Shown piece by piece: positions 10,048-21,092 of a stretch of DNA of 64,000 nt. The stretch covers positions 720,658-784,657 of the forward strand of contig NC_133538.1 in assembly GCF_048544455.1 (NCBI RefSeq). The letters run 5' to 3'. A program made the position numbers and the translations under genes. Every line of letters starts with the position of its first letter. The first letter of the stretch is position 1. Origin of the DNA: Silene latifolia. Taxonomy: Eukaryota > Streptophyta > Magnoliopsida > Caryophyllales > Caryophyllaceae. The notes beneath the pieces were generated by a model, which saw only the letters and a program-made list of their open reading frames with translations, had not been told where the DNA came from and made no database searches.

Positions 10048-10671
10048 TATGTATCCATATCTGTGTCTGCATGTTTTCTTGCATTTTCGTTTGCACGTTT
10101 ATCTATTTCCGCATGCATTGTTGTTTTTAATTCAAAAATATCACTTAAATTTCAAAATTTTCACGTTTAATTTGAGTCGGAACGTTTGAACTTTGACGCT
10201 ACATTGAATCCTTACCTTAGCCCTGCATATTCTTAACATTTAGCTGGCATGATTATGTGCATGATCTACGAGTTTTTGTTTCTCTCTCATCTGAATGAAT
10301 AGACTTGACTCACATATCGGCAAGCTACATTACATTCTGAGGTTAGAGCTTTATAAACTGGCAACATTCATGACCGGTTTCATTTAGGATGTGGGTAGTA
10401 CTCTCTGTAAGGCATGTAAAATCAATTTGCATAAGCATGAGTCTAGTCTTCTTAATAGTTGTATGCATTCAGTCTGTGGATGGTGACACATGTTAGGAGA
10501 GGCAATTCCCTTTTTATTTCATTCTACCCATGAGCCCCACATAGCCAAATTAACTTTTTGTCCTATTAGCTGCTATCTATAATTTTTCCTACCCTAGCCG
10601 AGCTAGTGATGAGTAGCTGTTTGGAATGCTTTACTGCAGTTTGGTTATTTTTATTTGATTTCAGAAGTTAG

Positions 10672-10810
10672 TGGAAGAATTGAAGGGAATGAAAAGAAAA
10701 AATGATGGATGAAAAAGAAAAAGAAAAAAAAAAGAGAAAAAAAATGACAAGAAAAAGATTGGAAATACGAAAAAGAAGAAGAAAGAATCATGTGCGAAAA
10801 AACGAGAAGT
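10672..10810 (+). repeat. Purine-rich A/G tract, element A 3' region
   Basis: This is a tract of about 140 bp, almost only A and G on the plus strand, ending about 640 bp upstream of the 3' LTR. Similar tracts lie at comparable positions in B, D and G. Confidence 0.75.
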
Positions 10811-11214
10811 TGTATGATTATTTTCACTCCCATGTCTAATTTATATTTTATGGGGAGTTGACAAATTTATGGCGTATTGTGAGATGAGTGCATTGAATTT
10901 GCACCGTTTTGTTTTGTTATATTGAGTATGAAGTTGGGATGCAGCTCAATATTTGGATTCGTTGTTGCTAGCCTGGCTATTAACTCCACATATCCAAATT
11001 CATCTTAGCCCCTTCTTACCCATTACCTCACTTACCCAAATGTAAGTTCTCGGCATGTGTCTTGGTCATAAGTATGGTTGGAATGCGTATGTATGGTTGT
11101 AGAGACTTTATTCATGTTAATTGCATGCATGTTCTTATAGGTCGAGTTAGGTGAGTGTCTTTACTTCTTTCTATCTTTCACGTATATACTCACCTTGTGC
11201 CTAATTTTGAGTGA

Positions 11215-11268
11215 TGAGCGACCCGTGAGAGTCCAATACTTTTGAGTCTTGCAAGGTCGACGATTCAG
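11215..11268 (+). other. Conserved GTGAGAGTCC box, element A
   Basis: This block reads acccgtgagagtcc, then cttgcaaggtcgacgattcag. It ends 178 bp before the 3' LTR. The same block is 180-186 bp from the LTR in B, D, G and L, which are otherwise well diverged. Confidence 0.7.
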
Positions 11269-11411
11269 TAAGTTTGAAACATTGATTTAATTCGTTTGCA
11301 CTTATCATTTGCCACTTTGTTAGTTGTTGCATTAAACTGGTTTGGTGGATGATTTGTAGCTGATGCGTTGGTCCCGTTCCTCTATTTATTCTTAGTTGCA
11401 TTCATAGTTTG

Positions 11412-11446
11412 CTTGGGGACAAGCAAAGGTTTGTTTTGGGGAGATT
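11412..11446 (+). promoter_or_regulatory. Hairpin and polypurine tract of element A
   Basis: CTTG-GGGA-CAAG (11412-11423) is followed by tttgttttggggagatt, the purine tract that primes plus-strand DNA synthesis directly before the LTR start TGATGCGTG. Confidence 0.75.
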
Positions 11447-12881
11447 TGATGCGTGTATTTTATATAAGGTTTTTACCTCATTTTTACATGCATTTCTGTA
11501 CTATTTATGTGGAAATTAGCTACGAATACCCCCGAATATTCTACTTTGGTTCGTGTTGTGTAAATTGCAGGAATAAACCAAAGATGAGATAAATCGAGCC
11601 TAAACTCGTCCCATTTGTATGCATTTATGGAGAACAAGGAGCCGGAGCTTGGAATCTATCACTTTGAAGACGCGTGAGCTGGTTTCGGAAGGTGTCATAG
11701 TGTCTAACGTGCCAAAATAGCTCGATCGACTACTTTTCTAGTCGATCGAATGCTTTATATACTGAAGGTTACTCGATCGAGCAGTTCCAGTGTCCAATCG
11801 AGAAGAAAATACAAGGAGTTACTCGATTGAGTGGTTTATTTCCACTCGATCGAAGGGTTTGTCGCTGAGTTACTCGATCGAGTGGTTTATTTCCACTCGA
11901 TCGAGTGGTTTTGCCCGTAAAAGAGTTTTTCCGCCTAATTTCGTATGGGCTTTTGTAATTAAGCTATGGATTAGGTTTAAGGGGGAGATTTTCGTATGCT
12001 ACTAAATACAGTAGACTGCGTAACTCTTCCTCACTTATTATTCATCATTCATTTAGACTTTTATCTTTTTCTACTGCTTTTTCATTTTTACTCCTTTCTA
12101 CTCGGATCCGGAACTTGTATTGGGTATTATTATTCTCTTTTAATTCTTGTTCTTACTCTTAATTCATTTCATTGCTTCTATTTCCTCTATTCCTTTACTT
12201 TGCTATTGCTATTTGTTTTCATTTCATTTTATTATTATTATCATGTTTTATTCTTGTCGTCAATATGTTATTGTTGCTAATTCGATGGTGATGCATAGCT
12301 AATTTCCCTTGCTAAGACTAGGGGATCCATGATTATGAAGGGATAGTAATTGCCATTTTAGGTTTTGTCCTTGTGTAGTCTCTGTTGTTAATCCCTGCAG
12401 TTAACTGTTTCTGTCTAATTGAGTCGATGCAATTAGTCATTTTATCGTAGTAAACCTTGACCTAGACCGGAAGATTGGAAAGGGCGAGACTCATAGCGAA
12501 CATTAGGGCAGTGTAGTGACGGCGAAAGCTAAGCTATTTGTGCTTTAGGGCGAATTGAGACCGGAAGGAGATATTCACTCCTCCTCTGACCATACTTGCA
12601 TTGACCTGAGACCTAGATTGCTTGACTGAATGATCATGGTGAACCGACTGTCTTGGCTGCTTTTCCCTTTATCTGCTTAATCCTTTTTCTCTGCCTTTTT
12701 CTCTTTCTCATTCTCATTAGTGTAGAACAACAACCTAATTAAAACCCCCATTTTGGTTACCGTGACGAACTTAGACAAAGACGACATTTTCCCATCTCCC
12801 TGTGGAGATCGACCCGACTTCCCTAGCTATATTAGTTAGAGCCAGTTGGTTATTTTTGATAGGTATACGACTGCCCTGTCA
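11447..12881 (+). repeat. 3' LTR of element A
   Basis: It is 1435 bp, begins TGATGCGTG and ends CTGTCA, and is a direct repeat of 2372-3803. It contains the palindrome array 11722-11904 and GGAAG repeats at about 12465-12575. Confidence 0.92.
11722..11904 (+). repeat. Palindrome array in 3' LTR, element A
   Basis: Eight words start at 11722, 11742, 11773, 11794, 11823, 11846, 11874 and 11897. The steps are 20, 31, 21, 29, 23, 28 and 23 bp. Paired words have complementary inner arms, such as GAC/GTC in the first pair and GTGG/CCAC in the third and fourth. Confidence 0.92.
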
Positions 12882-13003
12882 ATTAGGAAGGCTATAGACT
12901 GCTATTTTTTGTGATTTGGTATATTGGGATATGTTTGCGATTATTTTTATGCAGGTTTAGGGAGGTTTTAACGCATCTTAAGGACTTATACAAGGAAAAG
13001 CAC

Positions 13004-13186
13004 TCGATCGAGTACGTTTTATATTCGATCGAGAGGATACTGCAAGAAAAAAGGTCGATCGAAGGATTTGCAGCTGCTCGCTCAGATTGGCTGAATAAGG
13101 GAGTTCTCGATCGAGTATATTTCTACTCGATCGAGTAAAGTGATGCTGAAACTCCTCGATCGAGTGATTTTAAATCACTTGATCGA
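13004..13186 (+). repeat. Palindrome array in post-coding leader, element B
   Basis: Words start at 13004, 13025, 13055, about 13078 (degenerate), 13107, 13127, 13156 and 13179. The last pair has arms GTGATTT and AAATCAC, giving an almost uninterrupted stem. The lattice is the same as in elements A and F. Confidence 0.9.
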
Positions 13187-13506
13187 GTGAAAAGGATTTT
13201 CACACGCAGGAAGTGCCTTCTAAACTCCCTCTTTTTCCTTAATTATTTTCATAATTCATTGGTTCTTCATTCTTGCGACCAAAAACCTCCCAAATCCTCC
13301 ATTTTTATAGCCCTTTACCAATTCAAACACCTACAATCTATTCATTGCTAATTAATCGTCATTTCCCTCATAATTCCCCTTTGATTTTCGTTGATTTTTG
13401 CGGTCAATTGCGGGTATTAGGGTTTGCGGTTTTTGTTTCGAAAAAATCGCCTAATTTGCATCGTTCTTTGTCGATTAATTGCTTCTTTGTAGGACTCTTT
13501 TATCAA

Positions 13507-13815
13507 GTAAGTAATTCCTTTACTCCATTGTTGTTTAATTGCATTAGTTTTGCCTTTTATGAAGTAATTTGGGAATTAGGGTTTCGGGTATACAAATGCA
13601 ATCGAAATTCACGACTGAAAATTGGGCCTTTCTGTTTACATAGGTTAAATTGATGATTGTTCCCCCTTATCTCATCGCCAATTATCTGTTTGTTTCGAAT
13701 TTTTGAGGCGAAATGGGAATTAGGGTTCGTGAAGTCAAAAATTTAGACTGTTTTGGGGAAATTTCGGTGTTTCATTGTTAATTGTTTACCCATTACCTTT
13801 CCTTACTTTATTAGG
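13507..13815 (+). other. Possible intron before the env-like ATG, element B
   Basis: AA/GTAAGT at 13505-13512 is a good plant 5' splice site. TTTATTAG at 13807-13814 is a plausible acceptor two bases before ATG 13816. The 308-bp stretch between is AT-rich. Splicing is inferred, not shown; env-like frames of some plant Ty3/gypsy elements (for example barley Bagy-2) are known to be expressed from spliced RNA. Confidence 0.4.
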
Positions 13816-14058
13816 ATGGACAGTAGCTCAATGCCCTCTTCCAGTTCTTCTGTTAGTCCGTCTTTGCCTGAGACGGTGGTCCCTGCTGTCACCACTCTCT
13901 CCACGACCGTTAGTACCACTGCCACTGCTCCCGTGTTCCTTGTTACGTCGACCGGTACTGTTATTACTGCTGCTAGCACTGCTGCTAGCTCCATCTCAGC
14001 CTCCACCTCCGTCACAACCACTCCTGCTAGCCCTTCTTCCTCTGTGTCGGTCTCTGTT
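13816..14058 (+). pseudogene. Env-like/ATHILA ORF-1-like protein, N-terminal part (element B)
   Basis: This frame starts MDSSSMPSSSSSVSPSLPE and is a low-complexity Ser/Thr/Val/Ala stretch of 81 codons. It is interrupted by element C at codon boundary 14058. On the far side of C, from 26112, the same frame resumes without a shift after the duplicated CTGTT. A Ser/Thr-rich head is compatible with a mucin-like or disordered segment; I see no signal peptide here. The function of the whole protein is unknown. The name rests on its C-terminal part and on its place after gag-pro in an Athila-like element. Confidence 0.6.
14054..14058. repeat. Target-site duplication CTGTT, left copy (element C)
   Basis: CTGTT precedes the LTR start TGTAGATACC and is repeated at 26107-26111 after the 3' LTR. 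The match is exact. Confidence 0.92.
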
Positions 14059-14207
14059 TGTAGATACCCGTATCCGTCGATATTGGAATTTATAGAGAAC
14101 CCGACAAACACCCGATGATGATAGGACACATGTATTCTTTAGTTGTCATTGTCATTATTTGGAGCTCGTTTACGAGGTAGAATGGGCGTCGTCGGTGAAG
14201 TATTCTA

Positions 14208-14335
14208 TTAATTTAAATGATATTTAAATTAATGTTTTTTTTAAGTGAATTCATTTTATTAATTTAAATGATATTTAAATTAATGTTTTTTTAAGTGAGT
14301 TCATTTTATTAATTTAAATGATATTTAAATTATGG
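14208..14335 (+). repeat. Short AT-rich tandem repeats in C LTR
   Basis: Three near-identical units of about 60 bp contain the inverted pair aatttaaat and atttaaatt, separated by T-runs and a g-a-attcattttatt spacer. The same lies at 22990-23116 in the 3' LTR. Confidence 0.85.
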
Positions 14336-14926
14336 TTTTTTAGGTAAATTTAATTTATTTTATTTTATTTTGAATTTATTTTTCCAAGTTTATTTTATTG
14401 AAAATAAAATAAATAATTGATTTGAAAAATCATTTTATGAGTATATTTGATTTGAAAAGTCATTTATTTTAATGGGTTAATTGATTTGAAAAATCGATTT
14501 GAAAATCGAAAAGAACTCGTTTTGAACACTTGTTTTTGAGCTCGATTTTAGCTCGGTTTTTGAGCCCGTTTCCTTCACGAATTGTCACGAATCTCGAGTA
14601 CATTAACCAACCTAGACCAATACCCATCCACCCTTGTTCGAACCCCCTACCATGGCCCAAATTCTCGTCCCAAACAACCCCAACCAGCCCACGCATAAAC
14701 CGAGCAGCCCCTGTTTTGGCAGCTCAATTCCCGAGCCCAAACCCGCTCCAAACACTACCAAGACCCGTACCCATTAAACCTAACCCATACCCTAGTATCC
14801 TACCCATATTATCTAGCTTAATCACCAAGAAAACCTCCCTCAAACCCTCACAAAAACGGCTGGACAGCAGCCATACGGGATGAAGCCCGACTGCCTCTCC
14901 CTCTCTTTTAACCTACTTTAACTCCT

Positions 14927-14934
14927 TATAAATA
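14927..14934 (+). promoter_or_regulatory. TATA box in 5' LTR of element C
   Basis: TATAAATA is followed by a C-rich stretch (ccacccctccacc), a usual plant core promoter. The copy in the 3' LTR is at 23718-23725. Confidence 0.6.
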
Positions 14935-16301
14935 CCACCCCTCCACCATACATTCATTCCTCTAAGTTCTCCATACATCCTACCATCACCCACAAGCTTT
15001 AAACCTCAGAAACAAACCCTAATTGCCTCCCAAAAACCCTAAACAAAACCGACATACAAACTGAACTGTTTGTGTGTCCTCCTCGAAAAACAATTCGTTC
15101 CTCCATCAAACCTCCATCAAAACTCGATTTTCTTGTTCCTAATTAACCACATAACATTCATCTACACATTAGACAAAGATTTACGAGCCAAATTGCCCTT
15201 GAGAGTACACGAAATCCCTCGAAAAACAGAGTGTTATACACTCTGTTTTCGCGGTTTGTTCTTGTCTGTCCAGTTCTGTTTGTGCTCGTTTTTCGTGCCC
15301 AATAACCCAAAACGAGCAGGGGTTGCTTTAATATCTCTGTTCTCCTCTATTTCTAGTTTTCAAAACATCTTTTAAATCGAATTTTCGTCGTGAAACGAGG
15401 GAGAAATCATCGTTTGAAAGTTGCTGTCCAGATTTGTCAAAAAACGCGTGTTTGCTTTGTTTCTTCGTCGACGACGGCCTCTCGAGATAAAATCTACCAT
15501 CGATTACGACCCAAGATGGTGTCAACGATACATGTAGGTTGAGGGTGCATCAAATCCTCCTTTTCTCCTTTTTTATTTCGTTTTTTATGCTTGTTCTTTT
15601 ATAGTTTGTTTTATTCGTTTATCGTTTTTGTTTATCGATTGTTTAATTAACTATGAAACTAGTTTAGTCCGAGTATGAGTTAAAGTACCACCATGAACAC
15701 CCGCGTTGACTTGAGATGGGAAAGAAACCGCTACATCAGTCGGTCGTACACCCCCGTCTCATTTACATATCCTCGTGTTCAAGGTAGGGCATTAATAAAA
15801 CCAATTCTAACTTCGTTCTTCGCTTTTGACCTCTCCTTTGTTTCGTGTGATTCGACCCACCCTAGGATCATTTACATGTTAGTATGACCTCTGATTGTTA
15901 ACATATAACTCGTTTAGATGACATTAGATCAATTTAATAACCTAATTAGACACATTAGGGTACATCGACATAGCTTTAAAAACCGATTAACAATTACAGA
16001 ACTTAATTGAATTCATCTTCCCTTTCACTAATTTTCTCGTTAGCATGGAAGTGCGTGCTTAACACCTTTCCATTTGCACTCGTTGACGATTTAGAATTGT
16101 ACCTAACCTAGTTCGTATTTATTTAATTCAATTTGTAATTAATTAACCTTTAATTTGTTTTATTTATTTCTAATTTTTTAAAAGTCGTTTTAATTATCTT
16201 TTATGGTTCAAAATCTGTAAATTTAATTTAATGAATTTTTTCGTAATTTATTTTACTGATTTCGTAATTAAAACATAATTAACTTTGTTTTTCTACAAAA
16301 A

Positions 16302-16349
16302 CCGTGCCTTGCACGGGTCTGTCTGACTTCTGATCCGTGCACTGCACGG
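16302..16349 (+). other. Twin GTGCAC hairpins in C LTR
   Basis: CCGTGC/GCACGG stems occur twice, 33 bp apart (16302-16316 and 16335-16349), each followed by GTCTG. Copies are at 25093-25140 and, in element J, at 56109-56158. Confidence 0.65.
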
Positions 16350-17317
16350 GTCTGCCAGTTTTAGTTTCTTTTCTTCTTTTGTTTCTTTAATTGTTTACTA
16401 ATCCTATTTTAATAAATATGGATTGGTGAATAATTTTAATAAGTTGGGTTCAATTTAATTAATAAGTTGTACCTAATTTATTTCAAGCCTTTATACTTAT
16501 TTATTTTAATTTAATTAGTTTAATTCTAATCTAATTTGTTTATTAACTAATAATTCAGCTAACATCTTTAATTAGTCTAACTTAGCTTTAGCTTTTTTGT
16601 TTACATTTGTTTCGTTTATTAAGACTTAATAGTTTAAGTTGTATTTTGTTAGTTTGTATTGTAATCTGAGTCAAAGTAATTATGATAGTTGTTGTAATTA
16701 GATTGAGTTGTAATTTATTTCTCGTTGTGTCGGCATGAAATGCCTGGGTTGTAATAGGATAGATCCCAATGGCTCCCCCATTCCTCCTAAGCCGTGTTTG
16801 CGCATCTTTTATTTCAAATCAACCAACATGCTAAAACAACTTTGACAAAGTTAGTATTCATGCATTAAACGACATAGAAATTGTTGTCACATGTTAGGGT
16901 TTTAAAACGATGTTTGCATATCATATATCGTAGTAGCTATGACCTTGTTTGAAATCCATACTTGACTTAGTAGAGGCCGTTATTGACGGGCGGGGTTGGG
17001 TGTCCTTATGGGCTTCCCAACACGTACCCTCACCCCTTACTCAAGATCTATGGTTTGTGGATCCGTCTAAATACCATTGGATTACGAGAGTCATTCAAAT
17101 CGAGTGTTATAGGGTACAAGTCTTTATCTTTAATCACTCGTAGTCGATTGGCTTTATGCTTTTCGATGAAAGGTGTAAAGTTGACTTGAACGGTTCCAAG
17201 TTCCCAAAAAACTTGGTGGCGACTCTAATATGTCTTAATTCGATTCGAAAGAACCTCGAGTCGATTATGCCTAGTGTGGATCCCGCGGACCAGCGATTCC
17301 CGAGGGCCTTGTCCACG

Positions 17318-17345
17318 ATTTGGCGACTCACTGGGATAAGAGGAC
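17318..17345 (+). other. Primer binding site of element C
   Basis: TTTGGCGACTCACTGGG follows the LTR end. A site of this type is described for Ogre/Tat elements, where it pairs with a tRNA-Arg; I recall this and cannot verify the exact tRNA here. Confidence 0.6.
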
Positions 17346-18296
17346 TAGTTACACTTTGTTTCTAGGGTCTTTTCCTCCGAGGTGAAACTTGAAAAGAAAG
17401 TGTTGGAAAGTAAAACATTACTCATAGTGCTACGATTCATGCATAAACCCTTAAGGACTTGCCCGGGCCGTCCCAGCGTTTCTTCGTGATGCGTGGGGGG
17501 CGACGTCCCACTATGCTAGGAAGCTGCACATTGCTCGCTTCCACTTCACCTCGCGTGGTTCTTGATGGTGGGGACGATCTTCTAGGTACTCTACCTTAAG
17601 ACACCTTGCTCTATAAGACCGCAAAAGGATGGAGGGCATAGACCTTCTTATAGAAGACTTGCCGAGACTTAGAGATGTCTAGGAGCATACATCCTTATAA
17701 CATGAGAATGACAATGTGCAATTTGTTTTCCCGAGTCCTTTTCGAAATTTCCCATGTCCTTTTCAAAACCGAACTTTTGAACAACTTACTTTCAAAATAG
17801 CATGGTTTTAAAAAAAACGCGGAATGCTGCCCAAATAGGACTAGAATTTTCGGCCCAAAATGAGCTTTTATAGCCGGCATGCTGCCCATTTCAAATCTCG
17901 TTTTCGAATCAATCTTTCGTTTTTTTCAAAACCAATCCAAAATGCCTCTCGAACCTCAACCAAGCATGAAATGCGTCAAGTCGTGTCCAGGTCATGGCCG
18001 TGTTAGGCCGGGTGTGTTTCGTTCTAAAAGTCTAGAACACGACCTTGTTGGGTCACCCAAGCTCACCTCTTGGGTCTTGAGTCATGTTGGTCGACCTTTT
18101 GGTCTAGGATAGTCCACAAAAAACGTCCAAGCTAGGCCCTTTAGGACGTTTCACATGAACCTATGGGCTATGTTAGCCCAATCACGGGTTTAGTCACACC
18201 AAGTACAATTTAGAATCGAGTTATGACAGTTTGAGTCATGTCGTTTTGTCGAGTCTAAAATGAACCGATGCCTAAATCAAACCCTGAGTCGAACCC
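17346..18296 (+). other. 5' leader of element C, no gene seen
   Basis: About 950 bp between primer site and gag. Short open frames here have no recognisable domain. A run of phrases rich in gagtc/tcgagtc is visible near 18200-18340. Confidence 0.6.
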
Positions 18297-19894
18297 TTGT
18301 TTAGTCAATCTCAAGTCGAGTCTTTGTTTGAGTCAAGTTGGGGTCGTGTCCTTAAGTGTGCAGGGGCTCTTACTTTAAATATTGACTCAGTACGGGGTTT
18401 TCTTGTAGAAAGGCCGCCAAAAACCCGACGTCAAGCAATGGAAGATGCTGTTAACAAGCTTACTGAGGCCGTGAACCTCATGATGACCCGAATGGATGCG
18501 ATCGAGTCCAAGCTAGGTGAAGACTCCGCTTCATCTACCCCACCTCGATCGATCGGAGAAACGGTTCAAGTTCATTGAGGACCGTTTAAAGCTCTCCCAG
18601 GGGAAGAACATTCACTATGAGAATGCTAGGGCCTATGCCCCGGTTCAGGATAAGCTGCCCACGAACATGGTACTCACTGACATCCCAAAGTTCAAGGGCA
18701 CCGAAGATCCAGTCCACCATGTTAAGGCCTATAAAGGGTACTTAGCACTTTGAAGGGAGTACTGCTGATATGCTCTCCGAAATTTTTGCCCAATCTCTGG
18801 GAGAACACCCGAAGGCGTGGTTCTACAATCTTGACCTTAAGAACTTCCCCACTTTCGAAGATATTACGGTGGAGTTCTGCAAGCACTATGCTGACAATGT
18901 TGAGATTCAAACAAACATAAGAACTTTGGAGGTGATGACGCAAAAGGAGAAAGAGGGCTTTACTGAATTCCTCGCAAGATGGCGCGCTGAAAGCGTGAAG
19001 TTAGCTAAGAAGCCTGATGAAGTTGAAATGGTAGATAAGTTCGTGAAGAATTTACGACCTGTTTACCGTAATGCTCTGAAATACAAGAATTTTGGTTCTT
19101 TCAAAGAATTGATAAGAATCGGGATAAAGGTAGAGGACGATGTCCGAATTGCTGAAGCTGAGAAGCCAAAGGGATACCAAGGGGCTTCGTCATCTAAAGC
19201 AAAAGCGCCCGCAGCGGCCCACTTTGTTGAAACTGTCAATCTCTTAGATGGACAGTCAAAAAGGCCTCCGCGCCAAGCTCCGAGGGTATTCACCGATATC
19301 GGGTGCACTTACACTTACGCTCTCCAAAGGCTCATGGCCCAAGGAAAGTTGAAGCCCATTGGTCCAACTCCGGATCCACCTGCTGAACAACAAGGCAAAT
19401 GGTACAAACCGAACGCCTACTGTGCCTTTCATCAAGGGAAGGGACACGATACTGAAAGGTGCTTTAGACTAAAGCACGAAATTCAAGATATGATTGAGAA
19501 CGGAACGCTCCCAATCCCGGCCATAAAGCCCAACAACATCACCAATCCATTTGGCGATCACTCCAACTTTGTTTCTGTCGAAGACAATGTCGATTATTCC
19601 CATGTTATACGCCCATGTCACCTGAAAGGGGTGTTCATCGGGAAGATATTTGTGGATTGCTTTGAATTCTTGCCAAACCCGAAGAATGAAATTCAAGTCG
19701 GGATTCTTGCTCTAGAATGTACTCCTCTCGTTAACGAAGTTAATAAAAGACAATTCGATTCACCAACTTTCATCACTGGCGTAGATCCTCAGAGGACTAC
19801 CTCAGAATGGAGGCAGACCATCAAAGGGATCAAGGACCAGAGCCGGGCATCTAAGCTGACAGCTGAACAAGAGAAAGCTCAAGACCAGATTTGA
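18297..19894 (+). pseudogene. Tat-type gag, element C (frameshifted)
   Basis: This is the Gag particle protein of a Tat-lineage element, in three frames: 18297-18578, 18517-18753 and 18770-19894. The N-terminal piece has a coiled-coil-like segment (MEDAVNKLTEAVNLMMTRMD). The main piece, 374 codons, has the retrotransposon-gag core EIFAQSLGEHPKAWFYNLDL, MTQKEKEGFTEFLARWRAES and KNLRPVYRNALKYKNFGSF. A Cys/His cluster, YCAFHQGKGHDTERCFRL (about 19420-19475), resembles the zinc-binding motif of Ogre-type Gag. The two frameshifts lie near 18560 and 18750. The frame ends at 19894 and nothing resembling protease or RT follows. Confidence 0.82.
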
Positions 19895-21092
19895 AAATTA
19901 TGACTCGGGATCTGTTTTCTTATCTTATTCGAGTCGAGTCTAGGACTTTCTTTTCTTGAAGTTGAGTCGTTGTTCCACGATGACCTAGGGTGTGTCCTAG
20001 GAATCGTTCCTTTGAGTCTGTTAAGCATGTGTCATTCCAATAAAATGTTGCAGTTTCATTTCCAAATATCTCTTGTTTTCAATCCTCAATCATTCCGAAA
20101 AAATGATAAAATGCACAACACACTCAAAGGCATCGCTGGGGTAGAAATATGTCCCGTTTCAAAATGTAAGGTACAATAGGATTCCGTGTTTGATTCCTTT
20201 ACCTATTCCATGTTTGGGGTAGAAAACCTTCATCTGAACCAATGTTTGTGACAAGCTTTTAGATGATTCTATGACAAACCCGGACTAGCTCCTTGTTTCC
20301 CCTATCGATGATGGAAGGCAAGCCTTTTCCCCAACAAAATCATCCCATCTCGAAGAGAGAAGATATCAACCCGTTCTAACAAGGAATTGTTAGTTCCTAC
20401 CCAAATTAGTTGGCAAAGCCCAGTTTTTAAGGTGTATCCATTTGTGACTAAGGGAATGAATAGAAGACCATTTTCAAGAAGAGAAGAAAAAAAAAATGAA
20501 AAAAAATGAAAAAAGAAAAGTGATGAAAGAAAAAAGGAAAAGAAAAAAAAAGATGTTGAAGTCATTGCAGAACGCTTTTGGTTGAATGTCGAAGTTACGG
20601 AAGCCAGAATTCAAGTCAAGTACCCATAGTTGAGGTTCAATGGGCGAAGCCCAAAAGCGTAAGTAGTGACCTCTTTACCCTCTAAGTCCTTCCTGAGACA
20701 GTTACAAGGGGATAGTCAGGAATTTTGAGAATCATTCCGCTTGTGCTGTTACACCAAGCCTTTAGGGTCCAGACATGGAAATTTGAACCCACATCGATTC
20801 CCAACCCATTTGTACTCGTGGTTCATCAAACCCGAGACACCCATTTCCAACCACGTTATAAGCCATATCCCTTGGCCTTAGCACCACAAAACAAACCTTT
20901 AGAATGATGGTTAACCATTCAAACTTGTTTTTACCAAGCTCCACATCCCAAAGAACCAAAGCCTTTTGTACCAAACCTAGACACAGGATTTAATAGTACC
21001 TTACAGGATAGAATGGGATACGACATGATATCATAGGTGAAACCTTCGAGTGTGTACACACAATTAAAATACCATGTTTATGCACCAGGATC

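Larger units (their letters stand above)
9475..11446 (+). other. 3' non-coding region of element A
   Basis: There is no credible gene between integrase and the 3' LTR. The stretch holds a CAG/GT splice-acceptor-like site (about 9638-9646), a palindrome array (9657-9840), three polypurine-like tracts with hairpins (9899-9932, 10011-10047, 11412-11446), a block with gagtcggaacg near 10173, a purine-rich tract (10672-10810) and a GTGAGAGTCC box (11215-11268). The same blocks occur in the same order in B, D and partly F, G and L. Confidence 0.8.
2372..12881 (+). mobile_element. Element A: Athila-like Ty3/gypsy retrotransposon with pol
   Basis: This is a complete but inactive element inserted in B. 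In order it holds a 5' LTR (2372-3803), tRNA-Asp-type primer site, gag, zinc knuckle, linker array, protease, RT, RNase H, integrase, a second palindrome array, about 1.6 kb of non-coding sequence with three polypurine-like tracts, and a 3' LTR (11447-12881). The LTRs differ at several tens of positions by eye (roughly 96-97% identical), so it is older than C and D. Frameshifts and stops break gag, protease, RT and integrase. No env-like frame is present between integrase and the 3' LTR. Confidence 0.92.
12882..14058 (+). mobile_element. Element B, piece 2 (leader and start of env-like frame)
   Basis: This is B resumed after element A, starting with the duplicated ATTAG. It contains a splice-acceptor-like TATGCAG/GT (about 12948-12956), an eight-site palindrome array, a T-rich stretch without a gene (13190-13800), and the start of the env-like frame at 13816. 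The piece ends at CTGTT where element C is inserted. Confidence 0.8.
14059..17317 (+). repeat. 5' LTR of element C
   Basis: It starts TGTAGATACC and ends about GTCCACG before the primer site. It is about 99% identical to 22843-26106. It holds a 60-bp repeat of AT-rich AATTTAAATGATATTTAAATT units (14208-14340), a TATA box (14927-14934) and two tandem small hairpins (16302-16316 and 16335-16349). No protein gene is supported inside. Confidence 0.93.

Noticed and set aside
12911..13138. 75-codon plus-strand frame over B's leader array
   Set aside because: It only exists because the palindromes are open in all frames; it is not conserved in A, D or F leaders.
13753..14118. Frame 13753-14118 and its shadows on both strands as a complete gene
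   Set aside because: Its last codons are in C's LTR, and the upstream ATG lies in the leader; only 13816-14058 is taken as coding.
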